NCBI RefSeq assembly: GCF_002973535.1 | Contig: NZ_PVEP01000003.1 | Location: forward strand, 186,001-250,000 | DNA from: Albidovulum denitrificans | Lineage (GTDB): Bacteria > Pseudomonadota > Alphaproteobacteria > Rhodobacterales > Rhodobacteraceae | Reading direction: 5' to 3' | DNA: 64,000 nucleotides | Part shown: piece by piece, positions 31,688 through 39,844 of the stretch | How the letters are laid out: every line of letters begins with the position of its first letter | Position numbering within the stretch: the stretch's first letter is position 1 | Notes under the pieces: generated by a model | Seen by the model: only the letters and a program-made list of their open reading frames with translations | The model's database searches: none | What the model was told of the DNA's origin: nothing | Position numbers and translations under genes: made by a program

Positions 31688-32472
31688 CACCGCACCTGGG
31701 TCGTCGCGCCAAGCATCTGGTCGGCGGCGGTGATGACCTTGGCGTTCAGCTCATATCCCCGCTGTGCCTCGATCAGGTCGGTGATCTCCTTCACCGGATC
31801 GACGGAGCTATCCTCAAGGAATCCTTGCCGCAGGGTACCGAGGCCGTTTTCCCCCGGCAGAGAGATATTGGCAGGCCCGGAGGCGGCGGTTTCGAGGAAG
31901 AGGTTCGAGCCGGTCGCCTCAAGCCCTTTTTCGTTCGTGAACCCGGCCAGCGTGAACTGCCCCAGAAGCTGCGGCTGCACCCGGTTGTTGAAATAGGCAT
32001 AGACCTCACCGGCGGCATTGACCGAGATCGAGCGCGCGTCGGAGGGGATGGTGATTTCCGGCGCGACCGGGTAGCCGTCCGAGGTCACGATCAGACCGTC
32101 GGCGGAGCGTTTCAGCGCCCCGTCGCGGGTATAGGCCGACAGGCCCGAGGGCAGCGTGACCTCAAGATAGCCGAGGCCTTCGATGGCAAGGTCGAGGTCG
32201 CCGCCGGTGGCAGAGAGCGGCCCCTGCGCGACGTTGACGGAAACAGCGGCCGGGCGGACGCCAAGGCCGATCTGGACCCCGGCGGGGATCGTGGTGCCAT
32301 CCGCCGCCGCGATGGTGCCGGGCCGGGTCAACTGTTGATAGTGCAGGTCGGCGAATTCGGCGCGCCGGGCGTTGTAGCCGGTGGTCGACATGTTGGCGAG
32401 GTTGTTCGAAATCACCTCGACCCGCATCTGCTGGGCGGACATGCCCGTCGCTGCAATCTGCAAAGCTCTCAT
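31687..32472 (-). CDS. flgG: Flagellar distal rod protein FlgG
   Basis: 261 residues. N-terminal rod motif (LQIAATGMSAQQMRVEVISNNLANMSTTGY) and C-terminal EITDLIEAQRGYELNAKVI are the FlgG signatures, and length is the family norm. FlgG forms the distal rod inside the LP-ring. It lies between flgF and flgA in the usual rod gene order. Confidence 0.96.
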   Translation of the reverse strand: MRALQIAATGMSAQQMRVEVISNNLANMSTTGYNARRAEFADLHYQQLTRPGTIAAADGTTIPAGVQIGLGVRPAAVSVNVAQGPLSATGGDLDLAIEGLGYLEVTLPSGLSAYTRDGALKRSADGLIVTSDGYPVAPEITIPSDARSISVNAAGEVYAYFNNRVQPQLLGQFTLAGFTNEKGLEATGSNLFLETAASGPANISLPGENGLGTLRQGFLEDSSVDPVKEITDLIEAQRGYELNAKVITAADQMLGATTQVR

Positions 32473-32483
32473 CGCGCGCTCTC

Positions 32484-33203
32484 CTAGCTGCGTCCCATGG
32501 ATTCGATCACCGAGCGGATGCGGCGATCCTCATTGTCCAGAAAGCCCTGCCCAAGCTCATAGGCGCGCTGCACCTCGATCATGCGGGCGATCTCTGCCAC
32601 GGCATCGACGTTCGACTGTTCGACGAAGCCCTGGAAGATCTGGCCGTTCTCCATCGGCTCAATCCCGTCAGGGGCGTCGAAACGGGTGGCACCGTCGGCG
32701 ACCAGGCCAGTCTCACCGGCAGGCATCCAAAGGCCGATCCCGGCGACGGGCAGGCCATCGGCCGTGACGGTGCCATCGCGCCCGATGGCGATCTTCGCGG
32801 CACCGGGCGGGATGGCGACCGGAGAGCCGCCCGCATCGAGAAGGCGCATCCCATCGGGGGTCACCAGCTCCCCCTCGGCCGAGGGCGTGAAGGACCCCGC
32901 GCGGGTCAGCCGGTTGCCGCCGGGGGTCTCGATCAGGAAGTAGCCGTCGCCCTCGATCGCAAGGTCGAAGGTGCCGCCGGTCTGGGCAAGCGCGCCCTGA
33001 ACGGGACTGACGATCCGGCCCTCGATATTGGCCATCGACAGGCTGGGTGCCGCGCGGCCGAGACCCGCGACATGTTCGGAAAACAGCACCCCTTCGGCGC
33101 GAAACCCGGTCGTTGCCGCATTGGCGATGTTGTTCGCGATCGCGCGCATTTCGGACATCAGGCCCGACTGGCGGTTCAGCGTGGTGTAGACGCTGTTATC
33201 CAT
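32484..33203 (-). CDS. flgF: Flagellar proximal rod protein FlgF
   Basis: 239 residues. Rod-type N-terminus (NSVYTTLNRQSGLMSEMRAIANNIANAATTGF) and C-terminus (VAEIARMIEVQRAYELGQGFL) with the shorter central domain of FlgF. It follows fliQ by 1 nt and precedes flgG by 11 nt. Confidence 0.94.
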   Translation of the reverse strand: MDNSVYTTLNRQSGLMSEMRAIANNIANAATTGFRAEGVLFSEHVAGLGRAAPSLSMANIEGRIVSPVQGALAQTGGTFDLAIEGDGYFLIETPGGNRLTRAGSFTPSAEGELVTPDGMRLLDAGGSPVAIPPGAAKIAIGRDGTVTADGLPVAGIGLWMPAGETGLVADGATRFDAPDGIEPMENGQIFQGFVEQSNVDAVAEIARMIEVQRAYELGQGFLDNEDRRIRSVIESMGRS

Positions 33204-33204
33204 C

Positions 33205-33471
33205 TCAGCGCCCCACGATCAGCGGGATGATCCCGTCGGTGAAATAGCTGACAAGGGCGGCGGACATGAATGTCATCGACACCCAGAAGACGAAGATCAT
33301 CGCCCCGACCTTCGGCACGAAGGTCAGCGTCATTTCCTGCACCGAGGTCAGCGCCTGGAAAAGGCCGATGACCACGCCCATAACCAGCGCGACCGTCAGG
33401 AGCGGCGCCGCGATCTTCACCGCGATCCACAGCCCTTCGCGCAGGATGTCGAAGAATGCCTGCTCTTCCAT
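33205..33471 (-). CDS. fliQ: Flagellar export gate protein FliQ
   Basis: 88 residues, two membrane helices (IAVKIAAPLLTVALVMGVVIGLFQALT and GAMIFVFWVSMTFMSAALVSYF seen in part) separated by SVQEMTLTFVPK. The pattern is characteristic of FliQ, which packs with FliP and FliR. It lies 2 nt after fliE and 1 nt before flgF. Confidence 0.95.
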   Translation of the reverse strand: MEEQAFFDILREGLWIAVKIAAPLLTVALVMGVVIGLFQALTSVQEMTLTFVPKVGAMIFVFWVSMTFMSAALVSYFTDGIIPLIVGR

Positions 33472-33473
33472 GG

Positions 33474-33779
33474 TCAGACCTGCATCCTGAGGATTTCCTG
33501 ATAGGCCTCCACGACCTTGTTGCGCAGCGTCACCGCGGTTTCGACGGCAAGCTCGCTTGCGGCGAGCGCCTCGACCAGGGAATGGGGATCGGCCCCGCCG
33601 GTCATGGCGGCCTTCGCGGCCTCTTCCCCCTGCCGGAGCGTCTGGGCGAAGTCGCTGAAAAGGCCGGAGAAACCGCCCCCTTCTGCGCCTTCTGCGGCGG
33701 GCTGCGCCACAGGCTCGGTTGCCGGGCGGGCATGAAGGTAGGTCTGCGCCGCGAAGGCGCTTTTGATATCCATGGTCAT
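33474..33779 (-). CDS. fliE: Flagellar hook-basal body protein FliE
   Basis: 101 residues. FliE connects the MS-ring/export gate to the rod. The C-terminal helix pair is typical: ADPHSLVEALAASELAVETAVTLRNKVVEAYQEILRMQV with key residues E, R, Y and the terminal RMQV. The open frame runs upstream into antisense of flgC, but ATG 33779 has AAGGA about 8 nt ahead. It follows flgC by 10 nt. Confidence 0.93.
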   Translation of the reverse strand: MTMDIKSAFAAQTYLHARPATEPVAQPAAEGAEGGGFSGLFSDFAQTLRQGEEAAKAAMTGGADPHSLVEALAASELAVETAVTLRNKVVEAYQEILRMQV

Positions 33780-33789
33780 GATCTGGTCC

Positions 33790-34182
33790 TTATCGGCGCA
33801 GGAGGTCGAGCAGGCTTGCCGCCATCTTCCGGGTCTGTTCGAACATCCTGAGGTTTGCCTCATAGCTGCGTTGCGCTTCGCGCGCGTCCGCGATCTCGGT
33901 CACGAGGTCGACGTTGGAGCCTTCGTAATATCCGTTGGCATCGGCCAGCGGATTGCCGGGGTCGAGGACGCGGCTCAGCTCGCTCTGGTCGAGGCGGACC
34001 TTGCCCGCCCGGACCTCACCGCTTTTTTCGCCGTCGCGGACAACCGCCTCGAAGGCGATGGTCTTGCGGTGGTAACCGGGCGTATCGACATTGGCGATAT
34101 TCTCGGAAACGTGGCGCAGGCGGGCGGCCTGGGCCTCCATGCCGCTTGCGGCGATCGACAGGCTGGTCTGGAAATCACTCAT
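33790..34182 (-). CDS. flgC: Flagellar proximal rod protein FlgC
   Basis: 130 residues. N-terminal SIAASGMEAQAARLRHVSENIANVDTPGYHRK and C-terminal EIADAREAQRSYEANLRMFEQTRKM are the FlgC motifs, and the segment SNVDLVTEIADA is specific for it. It follows flgB by 14 nt. Confidence 0.95.
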   Translation of the reverse strand: MSDFQTSLSIAASGMEAQAARLRHVSENIANVDTPGYHRKTIAFEAVVRDGEKSGEVRAGKVRLDQSELSRVLDPGNPLADANGYYEGSNVDLVTEIADAREAQRSYEANLRMFEQTRKMAASLLDLLRR

Positions 34183-34196
34183 CTCTCAGCCCCTCC

Positions 34197-34580
34197 TCAG
34201 CGCCGCCCGAGGCTGGCGCGCAGGATGTCCAGCGATTTGCCATAGACGGCGAGGGCAAGGTCGTGTTCGCGCTGCGTATCGGCCGCCTTGACCATCTCGG
34301 TCTCCAGCGAAACGCTGTTCCCGTTGGGCGACATCTGCGCCGTCTGGGTTTCGACCTGACCGGCGAAGGGCGGCTCGGGCGTACCCAGATGACCCTCCCG
34401 CGTGCGGTTCATGCCGAAGGGCGAGGCAGAAAGGTAACTTTCCTTGAAATCGGGAATGTCCCTGGCGCGGTAGCCGGGGGTGTCGGCATTGGCGACGTTT
34501 TCCGCGATCAGGGCCTGCCGCTGCATGGCATGGGCAGACAGCGATGATGCGATTGTCAGAATCTCGGGCTTTGCGAACAT
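34197..34580 (-). CDS. flgB: Flagellar proximal rod protein FlgB
   Basis: 127 residues. It has the rod N-terminus (SLSAHAMQRQALIAENVANADTPGYRARDI) and the C-terminal NGNSVSLETEMVKAADTQREHDLALAVYGKSL typical of FlgB. First gene of the nine-gene minus-strand block flgB-flgC-fliE-fliQ-flgF-flgG-flgA-flgH-fliL. It is divergent from fliI across an 81-nt spacer with a CtrA-like site. Confidence 0.95.
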   Translation of the reverse strand: MFAKPEILTIASSLSAHAMQRQALIAENVANADTPGYRARDIPDFKESYLSASPFGMNRTREGHLGTPEPPFAGQVETQTAQMSPNGNSVSLETEMVKAADTQREHDLALAVYGKSLDILRASLGRR

Positions 34581-34600
34581 CGGGGCTTCTCCTCCGAACT

Positions 34601-34617
34601 TTCAACAAGCCTTAACC
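34601..34617. promoter_or_regulatory. CtrA-like box between flgB and fliI
   Basis: TTCA-ACAAGCC-TTAA-CC, one half-site perfect and one with a single mismatch, 21 nt before flgB on one side and 45 nt before fliI on the other. It could regulate both divergent units. Confidence 0.5.
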
Positions 34618-34661
34618 GTGATTCCTTTAGAAACCGTAAGGAGAAGCAAACGGGGAGTACG

Positions 34662-35981
34662 ATGGCCGCGCTCGATCTTGAAACACTCAGAAGCCAGATG
34701 GATGGCTGCGGGGCGGTTCGCCACATTGGCCGCATCGGTGCCATCGGACACGGGACGGTGGAAATCGGCGGCGGGGCGGAGGGCTGGAAGCTCGGCGACC
34801 GGATCCGGCTTGCCCATGCGCCCGCGATCACGGGGGAGATCATCGCCCTTCAGCCCTCGGGCGCGATTGCGTTGATGGACGGGTCGCCCGATGGCAGCGC
34901 GCTTGGCGACACGGTGGAGCGGCTTGAGGTGACCGGCATCGCCCCGCATGAAAGCTGGATCGGCCGGATCGTCGATCCGATGGGGCAACCGCTGGACGGC
35001 AGGCCGCTGATCCGGGGGGCGGTCGAGCGGCCGGTCCTGGCCGGGCCGCCGCCTGCCATCCGGCGCAAGCGGCTGGGCGGTCGGCTGGAAACCGGGACGG
35101 CCATCTTCAACACCTTCCTGCCCATCGTGCGCGGGCAGCGCATCGGTCTTTTCGCCGGCTCCGGCGTCGGCAAGTCGACGCTGCTCGGCCAGTTGGCGCG
35201 CGGGATGAGCGCGGATCTTTGCGTCATCGCGCTGATCGGGGAACGCGGGCGCGAGGTGCGGGAATTCGTCGAATCGGTCCTTGGCCCCGAGGGGCTGGCC
35301 CGCAGCATCATCGTCAGCGCGACCGCCGACCGTTCGGCCCTGGTGCGCAGGCGCTGTGCCTGGACCGCGATGGCGATTGCAGAACATTTCCGCGATCAGG
35401 GCGCGCAGGTGCTTCTCTTCGCCGATTCCGTCACCCGCTTTGCCGAGGCGCATCGTGACATCGCCTTCGCGGCGGGGGAGCCTGCGTCGGTGCGTGGCCA
35501 TCCCGCCTCGGCCGCGCAGCTTATCATGTCGCTGGCCGAACGCGCGGGGCCGGGGGAGGAGGGGGTGGGCGACATCACCGCGATCTTCTCCGTCCTCGTG
35601 GCCGCGTCGGATATGGACGAACCCGTGGCCGACATCCTGCGCGGCGTCCTTGACGGGCATGTGGTGATGGAACGCGAGATTGCCGAACGCGGGCGCTTTC
35701 CTGCGATCAACCTTCTCAGGTCCGTGTCACGGTCGCTGCCCGGCGCGGCAACTGAGGATGAAAACACGCTGATCGCGAAGGGTCGGCGGATCCTGTCGGC
35801 CTATGACTCCTCGGCGCTGATGATCCGGTCGGGCCTTTATGTCGCGGGGTCCGACCCGCTTGTTGACGCCGCGATCCGGGTCTGGCCGGAGCTTGACGGC
35901 TTTCTTGCCGAGCCAGAGCCGGAAGATACCGCCGAAAGCTACCGCCGCCTTGAAGCGATCCTGGCGCGGGCCGGGGTCTGA
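34662..35981 (+). CDS. fliI: Flagellum-specific ATP synthase FliI
   Basis: 439 residues, the export ATPase, homologous to F1 beta. Walker A GSGVGKST is near residue 170 (LFAGSGVGKSTLLGQ), Walker B region LLFADSVTRFAEAHRD, and the substrate-site sequence ERGREVREFVE follows the family pattern. The N-terminal domain carries the FliH-contacting segment. It is a lone + strand gene between two minus-strand blocks, converging with DUF1217. Confidence 0.96.
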   Translation: MAALDLETLRSQMDGCGAVRHIGRIGAIGHGTVEIGGGAEGWKLGDRIRLAHAPAITGEIIALQPSGAIALMDGSPDGSALGDTVERLEVTGIAPHESWIGRIVDPMGQPLDGRPLIRGAVERPVLAGPPPAIRRKRLGGRLETGTAIFNTFLPIVRGQRIGLFAGSGVGKSTLLGQLARGMSADLCVIALIGERGREVREFVESVLGPEGLARSIIVSATADRSALVRRRCAWTAMAIAEHFRDQGAQVLLFADSVTRFAEAHRDIAFAAGEPASVRGHPASAAQLIMSLAERAGPGEEGVGDITAIFSVLVAASDMDEPVADILRGVLDGHVVMEREIAERGRFPAINLLRSVSRSLPGAATEDENTLIAKGRRILSAYDSSALMIRSGLYVAGSDPLVDAAIRVWPELDGFLAEPEPEDTAESYRRLEAILARAGV

Positions 35982-36031
35982 GGGGCGGGGCAATTCGCCG
36001 GACCGGGTTCGCGCCCGGCGCGGCCGCCGCC

Positions 36032-36853
36032 CTACAGAAGCAGCGAAAGCCCGTTCGTGCCCGTCCCCTGCAAGATGGCAAGGGCGGCGCTCTGGCCCGA
36101 GGTCGTCGCGCCCGTGGCGCTCGACGTGTCGCGCAGGATGAAAAGGCGGATCAGCTTGCCGCGCATGTCCGGGTCCGCGAAACCGGCCGGGTCCTCGATC
36201 CCCAGATAACGGTTCGCGGCGTCCTTGAAGGCCGTCACCTGCTGATCCAGGTCAATGGCGGCGAAGGAGGGCGGCAGACCGAAGGCGGTCTGGAACACCT
36301 CCCGCAGGGGGGCGGAGGACATGATCGCGTACCAGCGCCCGGTATCGCTGCTGGACCCGGCGGCGATGCCGGGCAGTTCCCGGTCCGCGTTCATCGCAAG
36401 GCGCAAGGCGTTGCTTTGCTCGCCCACGGCGGTTTCGAACGCGGTATCGACATAGGAGCCAAGGATCTTGTCGGGGAAGTCCGACAGCTGGGTGCGCGGG
36501 ACCGCGTAGTCGCCAAACCCGAAGGCCTGTGACAGTTTCAGATAGCGCTTGTCGGACAGCTTGTTGGCCAGCGCGTCGGTGGACAGGGTCCCGTCCTCAA
36601 GCACCTTGCGAATGAAGTACTTGTTGTTGATGTCATCGCCAAGCCCGAACGCACCCAGCGCGACCTTCAAAAGCCTGCGGTCGCTGACCAGTTCTTCGGC
36701 CGTGGTGATCGTCCCGATCCGGTCGCGGAAATAGGCCGTGTCACGCTGAACGTCGCTCGATTCGGTGAAGATGCGCTTCTGGTCATCGCCGGTGCGTTGC
36801 AGATAGCTCCATCCGGCAAGACCGGCGGTGGGGATGACGGGGACAAAGCTCAT
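36032..36853 (-). CDS. DUF1217 flagellar-cluster protein
   Basis: 273 residues. DUF1217 proteins occur in alphaproteobacterial flagellar loci and are of unknown function. The pattern AGWSYLQRTGDDQKRIF, YFRDRIGTITTAEELVSDRRLLKVALGAFGLGDDI and QLSDKRYLKLSQAFGFGD-like repeats identify it. It appears soluble, helical and has no signal peptide, so it may be exported through the flagellar system or act in the cytoplasm. It overlaps flbT by 4 nt and is last in the fliC unit. Confidence 0.88.
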   Translation of the reverse strand: MSFVPVIPTAGLAGWSYLQRTGDDQKRIFTESSDVQRDTAYFRDRIGTITTAEELVSDRRLLKVALGAFGLGDDINNKYFIRKVLEDGTLSTDALANKLSDKRYLKLSQAFGFGDYAVPRTQLSDFPDKILGSYVDTAFETAVGEQSNALRLAMNADRELPGIAAGSSSDTGRWYAIMSSAPLREVFQTAFGLPPSFAAIDLDQQVTAFKDAANRYLGIEDPAGFADPDMRGKLIRLFILRDTSSATGATTSGQSAALAILQGTGTNGLSLLL

Positions 36854-37254
36854 GTCGAGGCGGCCGCAAGCAGGCGCGCCTCGCGCGGCAGAAGCGTCCT
36901 GAGCGCCTTGAGAGCCTGGTAATACTGCGCGTCGAGGATCGCGGCCGTCGCCATGGTCAGCTGCGCGCGGCTGTCGGCATCGGTCAGCGCCTGGCTCAGC
37001 TGTTCAATGCCGCGCAGAAGCTGATGCCGCGCCTCATCCGGTTCGGCATCGCCCGACAGGACCAGCTGCGCGATGTAGCACACCCGGCGCACCGGCGTGT
37101 TCACCTGTCCGGGATGGATCGCGTCCCGCAGGCGCAGGATATTCGCATTCGGCGACAGCACCGCCAGTTTCGAGCGCCGGTCACCGTTTTCGATCACCGC
37201 GCCGTTCACCAGCACACGTTCCTTCGGTGCCAGTTTCAGAACAAGTCCGCTCAT
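36850..37254 (-). CDS. flbT: Flagellin translational regulator FlbT
   Basis: 134 residues. FlbT binds the 5' leader of flagellin mRNA and controls its translation and decay in Caulobacter and relatives. Family features: LVLKLAPKERVLVNGAVIENGDRRSKLAVLSPNANILR with key KLAPKER and NGAVIENG. A longer upstream frame is antisense or frameshadow of flaF; ATG 37254 overlaps the flaF stop by 4 nt. The target gene fliC is directly upstream. Confidence 0.93.
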   Translation of the reverse strand: MSGLVLKLAPKERVLVNGAVIENGDRRSKLAVLSPNANILRLRDAIHPGQVNTPVRRVCYIAQLVLSGDAEPDEARHQLLRGIEQLSQALTDADSRAQLTMATAAILDAQYYQALKALRTLLPREARLLAAAST

Positions 37255-37625
37255 GTCCGTGTCTCCTGTCCGCGCAAGCCGCGCATGACCGCCATGTTGA
37301 TGTCGATAAGGGCGCCGACATCCCCCTCGCCCGCCAGAACCTTGCGGCTGTGCTGCTGGGTGAATTCGGCGAGATAGAAGAGCCGCGCCCGAAGCTCGAC
37401 AGGCAGGCCGTTGGCGTCGTTGGACACATCGGCGGCCAACGCGTTCCAAAGCCTGCGGTTGTCATGCAGCGCGCGGGCAAGCGCGGGAAACCCGGCCCCG
37501 GCAGAGCGCGTGTCGGACAGGGCGTGGGTGCATCTTGAAAACGCTTCGTACTCGGTGCCGCGATCGGTGCGAACGGGGCTGGTCGAGCCTGCATAGGCCG
37601 ACCGGGCTAAAACGTAGGCATTCAC
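37251..37625 (-). CDS. flaF: Flagellin assembly/translation factor FlaF
   Basis: 124 residues. FlaF works with FlbT on flagellin translation and secretion. Recognised by TEYEAFSRCTHAL, LHDNRRLWNALAADVSNDANGLPVELRARLFYLAEFTQQHSRKVLAGE (keys RLWN, LAADV, FYLAEF) and C-terminal LIDINMAVMRGL. It starts 87 nt after the fliC stop, beyond a strong hairpin, and overlaps flbT. Confidence 0.93.
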   Translation of the reverse strand: MNAYVLARSAYAGSTSPVRTDRGTEYEAFSRCTHALSDTRSAGAGFPALARALHDNRRLWNALAADVSNDANGLPVELRARLFYLAEFTQQHSRKVLAGEGDVGALIDINMAVMRGLRGQETRT

Positions 37626-37677
37626 GGGATGATCCTCGGGGCTGTTTCGTCAAAGCGAATGGGGTGTTGGGGGGGTG

Positions 37678-37706
37678 GCCGGGGCGGAAAGCGCCCGCCC
37701 CGGCCG
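37678..37706 (-). terminator. Hairpin between fliC and flaF
   Basis: Perfect 11-bp stem GGCCGGGGCGG (37678-37688) with CCGCCCCGGCC (37696-37706), loop AAAGCGC, 7 nt past the fliC stop. There is no T-tract, so it may act as a partial terminator or 3'-end stabiliser giving high flagellin mRNA relative to flaF-flbT. Confidence 0.55.
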
Positions 37707-37712
37707 GTCTTC

Positions 37713-38921
37713 TTAGCGGAACAGCGACAGGATGCTCTGCGGCGCCTGGTTGGCGATGGACAGCGACTGGATGCCCAGCTGCTGCTGCACCTGAAGCGCC
37801 TGGAGCCGGGCGGACGCCTCCTCCATGTTGGCATCCACCAGCGAGCCGATGCCGGCCTTCAGAGAGTCCGAGAGCTTGCCCACGAACGTGTTCTGAATGT
37901 CGATCCGGCTTTGCGCCGAGCCGAATTCGGCCGCGGCGTCGATGCTGGTCTGGATCAGACCCTCGATGTTGCCGAGCGCCGCGGTCGCACCGGCGGCACT
38001 GGACACGTCGATCGTCGAGAGGGCCGCCAGCCCGCCCGAACCCGCGTTCTTGAACTGGGCGCTGACCGTCAGGTCATTCGCACCGGTGTTCGCAAACGCC
38101 AGCGTTCCGGCGGTACCGCTGTTGTAGTCAACGGCCAGCCCGGTGATCCCCAGGGCGTCGATCGCGTTCTTCAGCCCCACGGCCACCATGTCCGACGTCG
38201 TGGTCGCCGCAACGTCATCGGCGGTGACGGTGTAGCTGACCGTCTTGCCGCCGATCGTCAGGGCGACCTTGTCACCGGCCACGAAGGGTGCGCCGCTGTC
38301 GTCGATCACGATCGTCCCCGTCCCGGTCGTATTGTCGAGCTGGAACCCGGCCGTATCGCCATTGGCGGACACGCCCGTCGAGGCGCCAAAGACGTTCTTC
38401 GCGGCATAGGCGCCGGTCGAAAGGTCCTGGGCGTTGATGGTGATCGAAGAGGTCGAGACGGCACCGCCGGCCTGACGGTCGAGCGATGCCAGAACGTCGA
38501 CGGTGGTATTCGACCCGTCGACAAGGTTGAGGCCGTTAAACTGGGCCGCGCCGACAACCGACTTGATCTGGTCGACAAGCGCCCCGATGTCGGTCTGGAT
38601 CTTTGCCCGGTCGACATTGTCTTCCTGCGCGGCGACGATCTTGCCCTTGATCTCGGTCATGAGGTCGGTGACGGTTTCGGCCGCCTGCCGTGCGACGGCG
38701 ACGGTCGATTCCCCCAGCGACAGGCTGTCAGAGATGCTCTTGAAGCCTTTCACATCCGCTTCCATGACCTTGGAGATGGACCAGACCGCGGCGTTGTCCT
38801 TGGCCGAGGAGACCGATTTCCCGGTCGAGATTTCATCCTGCGTCTTCGACAGGTTGCTGTTGATCCCGCGCAGGGTCTGGAGGGCGACCATGGCGCTGGA
38901 GTTCGTAAGAATGCTGGACAT
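37713..38921 (-). CDS. fliC: Flagellin FliC
   Basis: 402 residues, the filament subunit. Conserved D0/D1 ends: SSILTNSSAMVALQTLRGIN, SKTQDEISTGKSVSSAKDNAAVW, and C-terminal SRIDIQNTFVGKLSDSLKAGIGSLVDANMEEASARLQALQVQQQLG with keys DANMEEAS and QQLGIQSLSIAN. The middle is variable and Thr/Ala/Gly-rich. ATG 38921 is used; upstream in-frame residues are not flagellin-like. It has a leader of about 130-150 nt from the CtrA-like box, long enough to hold an FlbT site. No fliD or fliS is seen in the window. Confidence 0.96.
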   Translation of the reverse strand: MSSILTNSSAMVALQTLRGINSNLSKTQDEISTGKSVSSAKDNAAVWSISKVMEADVKGFKSISDSLSLGESTVAVARQAAETVTDLMTEIKGKIVAAQEDNVDRAKIQTDIGALVDQIKSVVGAAQFNGLNLVDGSNTTVDVLASLDRQAGGAVSTSSITINAQDLSTGAYAAKNVFGASTGVSANGDTAGFQLDNTTGTGTIVIDDSGAPFVAGDKVALTIGGKTVSYTVTADDVAATTTSDMVAVGLKNAIDALGITGLAVDYNSGTAGTLAFANTGANDLTVSAQFKNAGSGGLAALSTIDVSSAAGATAALGNIEGLIQTSIDAAAEFGSAQSRIDIQNTFVGKLSDSLKAGIGSLVDANMEEASARLQALQVQQQLGIQSLSIANQAPQSILSLFR

Positions 38922-39068
38922 CCGATTTTCCTTAGATGATGCGGCACTTCGTGCCTGTTGATACGGACCCGTCGGTGACGGGCGCGAAGGCATTCTGACC
39001 TTGCGGGGTTCCGGGAACCGCCGCGCCATCCTTTCCGGGGATGCAGGAGTGATCCTTGCGGCGTACTC

Positions 39069-39083
39069 CTAATCAATTGCTAA
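39069..39083 (-). promoter_or_regulatory. CtrA-like box upstream of fliC
   Basis: On the minus strand TTAG-CAATTGA-TTAG-G, both half-sites one mismatch from TTAA. It lies 148 nt before the fliC start in an AT-richer patch of this otherwise GC-rich spacer, in the place expected for a flagellin promoter. Confidence 0.6.
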
Positions 39084-39127
39084 GGAAGTCCGCCAATTAG
39101 GACGCATTTGAACGATCGCGCCGGTTT

Positions 39128-39481
39128 TCAGGCGCGATGCTCCAGGCTTTGTTCATCGAACTGGACCGTGCTGCCACGCCCCGCGCGGTCATAGGTCGAC
39201 AGCTCGGACGGGATGCGCGCGATCTGGCGGACCCGCTCGGTCGCCGCGCGGATGCCGTCGCGCGCGGCGGTCAGGTGGCGCAGGCTTTGCTCAGCCTCGG
39301 CCCGCAGCTTTTCCAGCTCCGCGCGGCGGGCCGTCGGCGCGGCGTCCGCAAGACGCTTTTCCAGCGCCTCAAGATCGGCGGCATGGGATGCGAGCCTGTC
39401 AAGCCGCCCGGTCATGACCGCCTCGACGGTCAGGAAGAGGCAATGGTGAATGTCGTCGATAAGAGTGCTGTCATTCGGCAT
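39128..39481 (-). CDS. Small coiled-coil protein, candidate FlgN-type chaperone
   Basis: 117 residues, not confidently recognised. N-terminal helix DDIHHCLFLTVEAVMTGRLDRL, a central Glu/Ala/Arg-rich coiled coil (about 40-85) and C-terminal IPSELSTYDRAGRGSTVQF. Length, helical content and place beside the rod-binding gene and near FlgK/FlgL-exporting machinery fit a FlgN-like export chaperone; FlgN is otherwise missing. ATG 39481 has AAGGA 8 nt upstream and overlaps the previous stop by 11 nt. Confidence 0.75.
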   Translation of the reverse strand: MPNDSTLIDDIHHCLFLTVEAVMTGRLDRLASHAADLEALEKRLADAAPTARRAELEKLRAEAEQSLRHLTAARDGIRAATERVRQIARIPSELSTYDRAGRGSTVQFDEQSLEHRA

Positions 39482-39752
39482 ATCCGGTCCTTTTTTCAAG
39501 TGCGGCAACGATGTTTTCGGCCAAGCCGATACCACCGGCCTTGACCATCGCCTTTGCCTGTTCGTCACGCAGGAAGGAGGCGAACTGTTCCTCTCCCACG
39601 CCGCCCCCGAAGGCCTCGCGCGCCTTGCCCAGCCCGGCGGCTTTCAACATCTCGGACAGAAACGCGGTTTCCAGCTTTTCGGCGGTCTGGCGCAGGGTTT
39701 CATTGCGCGAGGCGGGCGCGGGTCCGGTGAAGACGGGCGGGACGGTCGGCAT
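39471..39752 (-). CDS. flgJ: Rod-binding protein (FlgJ N-terminal domain only)
   Basis: 93 residues. It holds the FlgJ rod-scaffold domain: TLRQTAEKLETAFLSEMLKAAGL, then the FAxFLRDEQAKAMVKAGGIGLAE motif. The muramidase half of enteric FlgJ is absent; the separate SLT-domain protein at 24912 may supply it. ATG 39752 has GAGGG upstream. Divergent from fliK. Confidence 0.88.
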   Translation of the reverse strand: MPTVPPVFTGPAPASRNETLRQTAEKLETAFLSEMLKAAGLGKAREAFGGGVGEEQFASFLRDEQAKAMVKAGGIGLAENIVAALEKRTGYAE

Positions 39753-39799
39753 GGTTCCCTCGAATTGCTGCGATTTCCCGAAGCTAAACCGCGGCGGGG

Positions 39800-39814
39800 T
39801 AAAGATTCTGGTAA
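39800..39814 (-). promoter_or_regulatory. Weak CtrA-like site before flgJ
   Basis: On the minus strand TTAC-CAGAATC-TTTA-CC. Two mismatches, but the AATCTT core and trailing ACC resemble the motB, flgE and motA sites. It lies 48 nt before the flgJ start, like the 47-nt spacing at motB and motA. Confidence 0.35.
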
Positions 39815-39844
39815 CGGGGATGCGGGAATGTGGGCGCGTCACAG

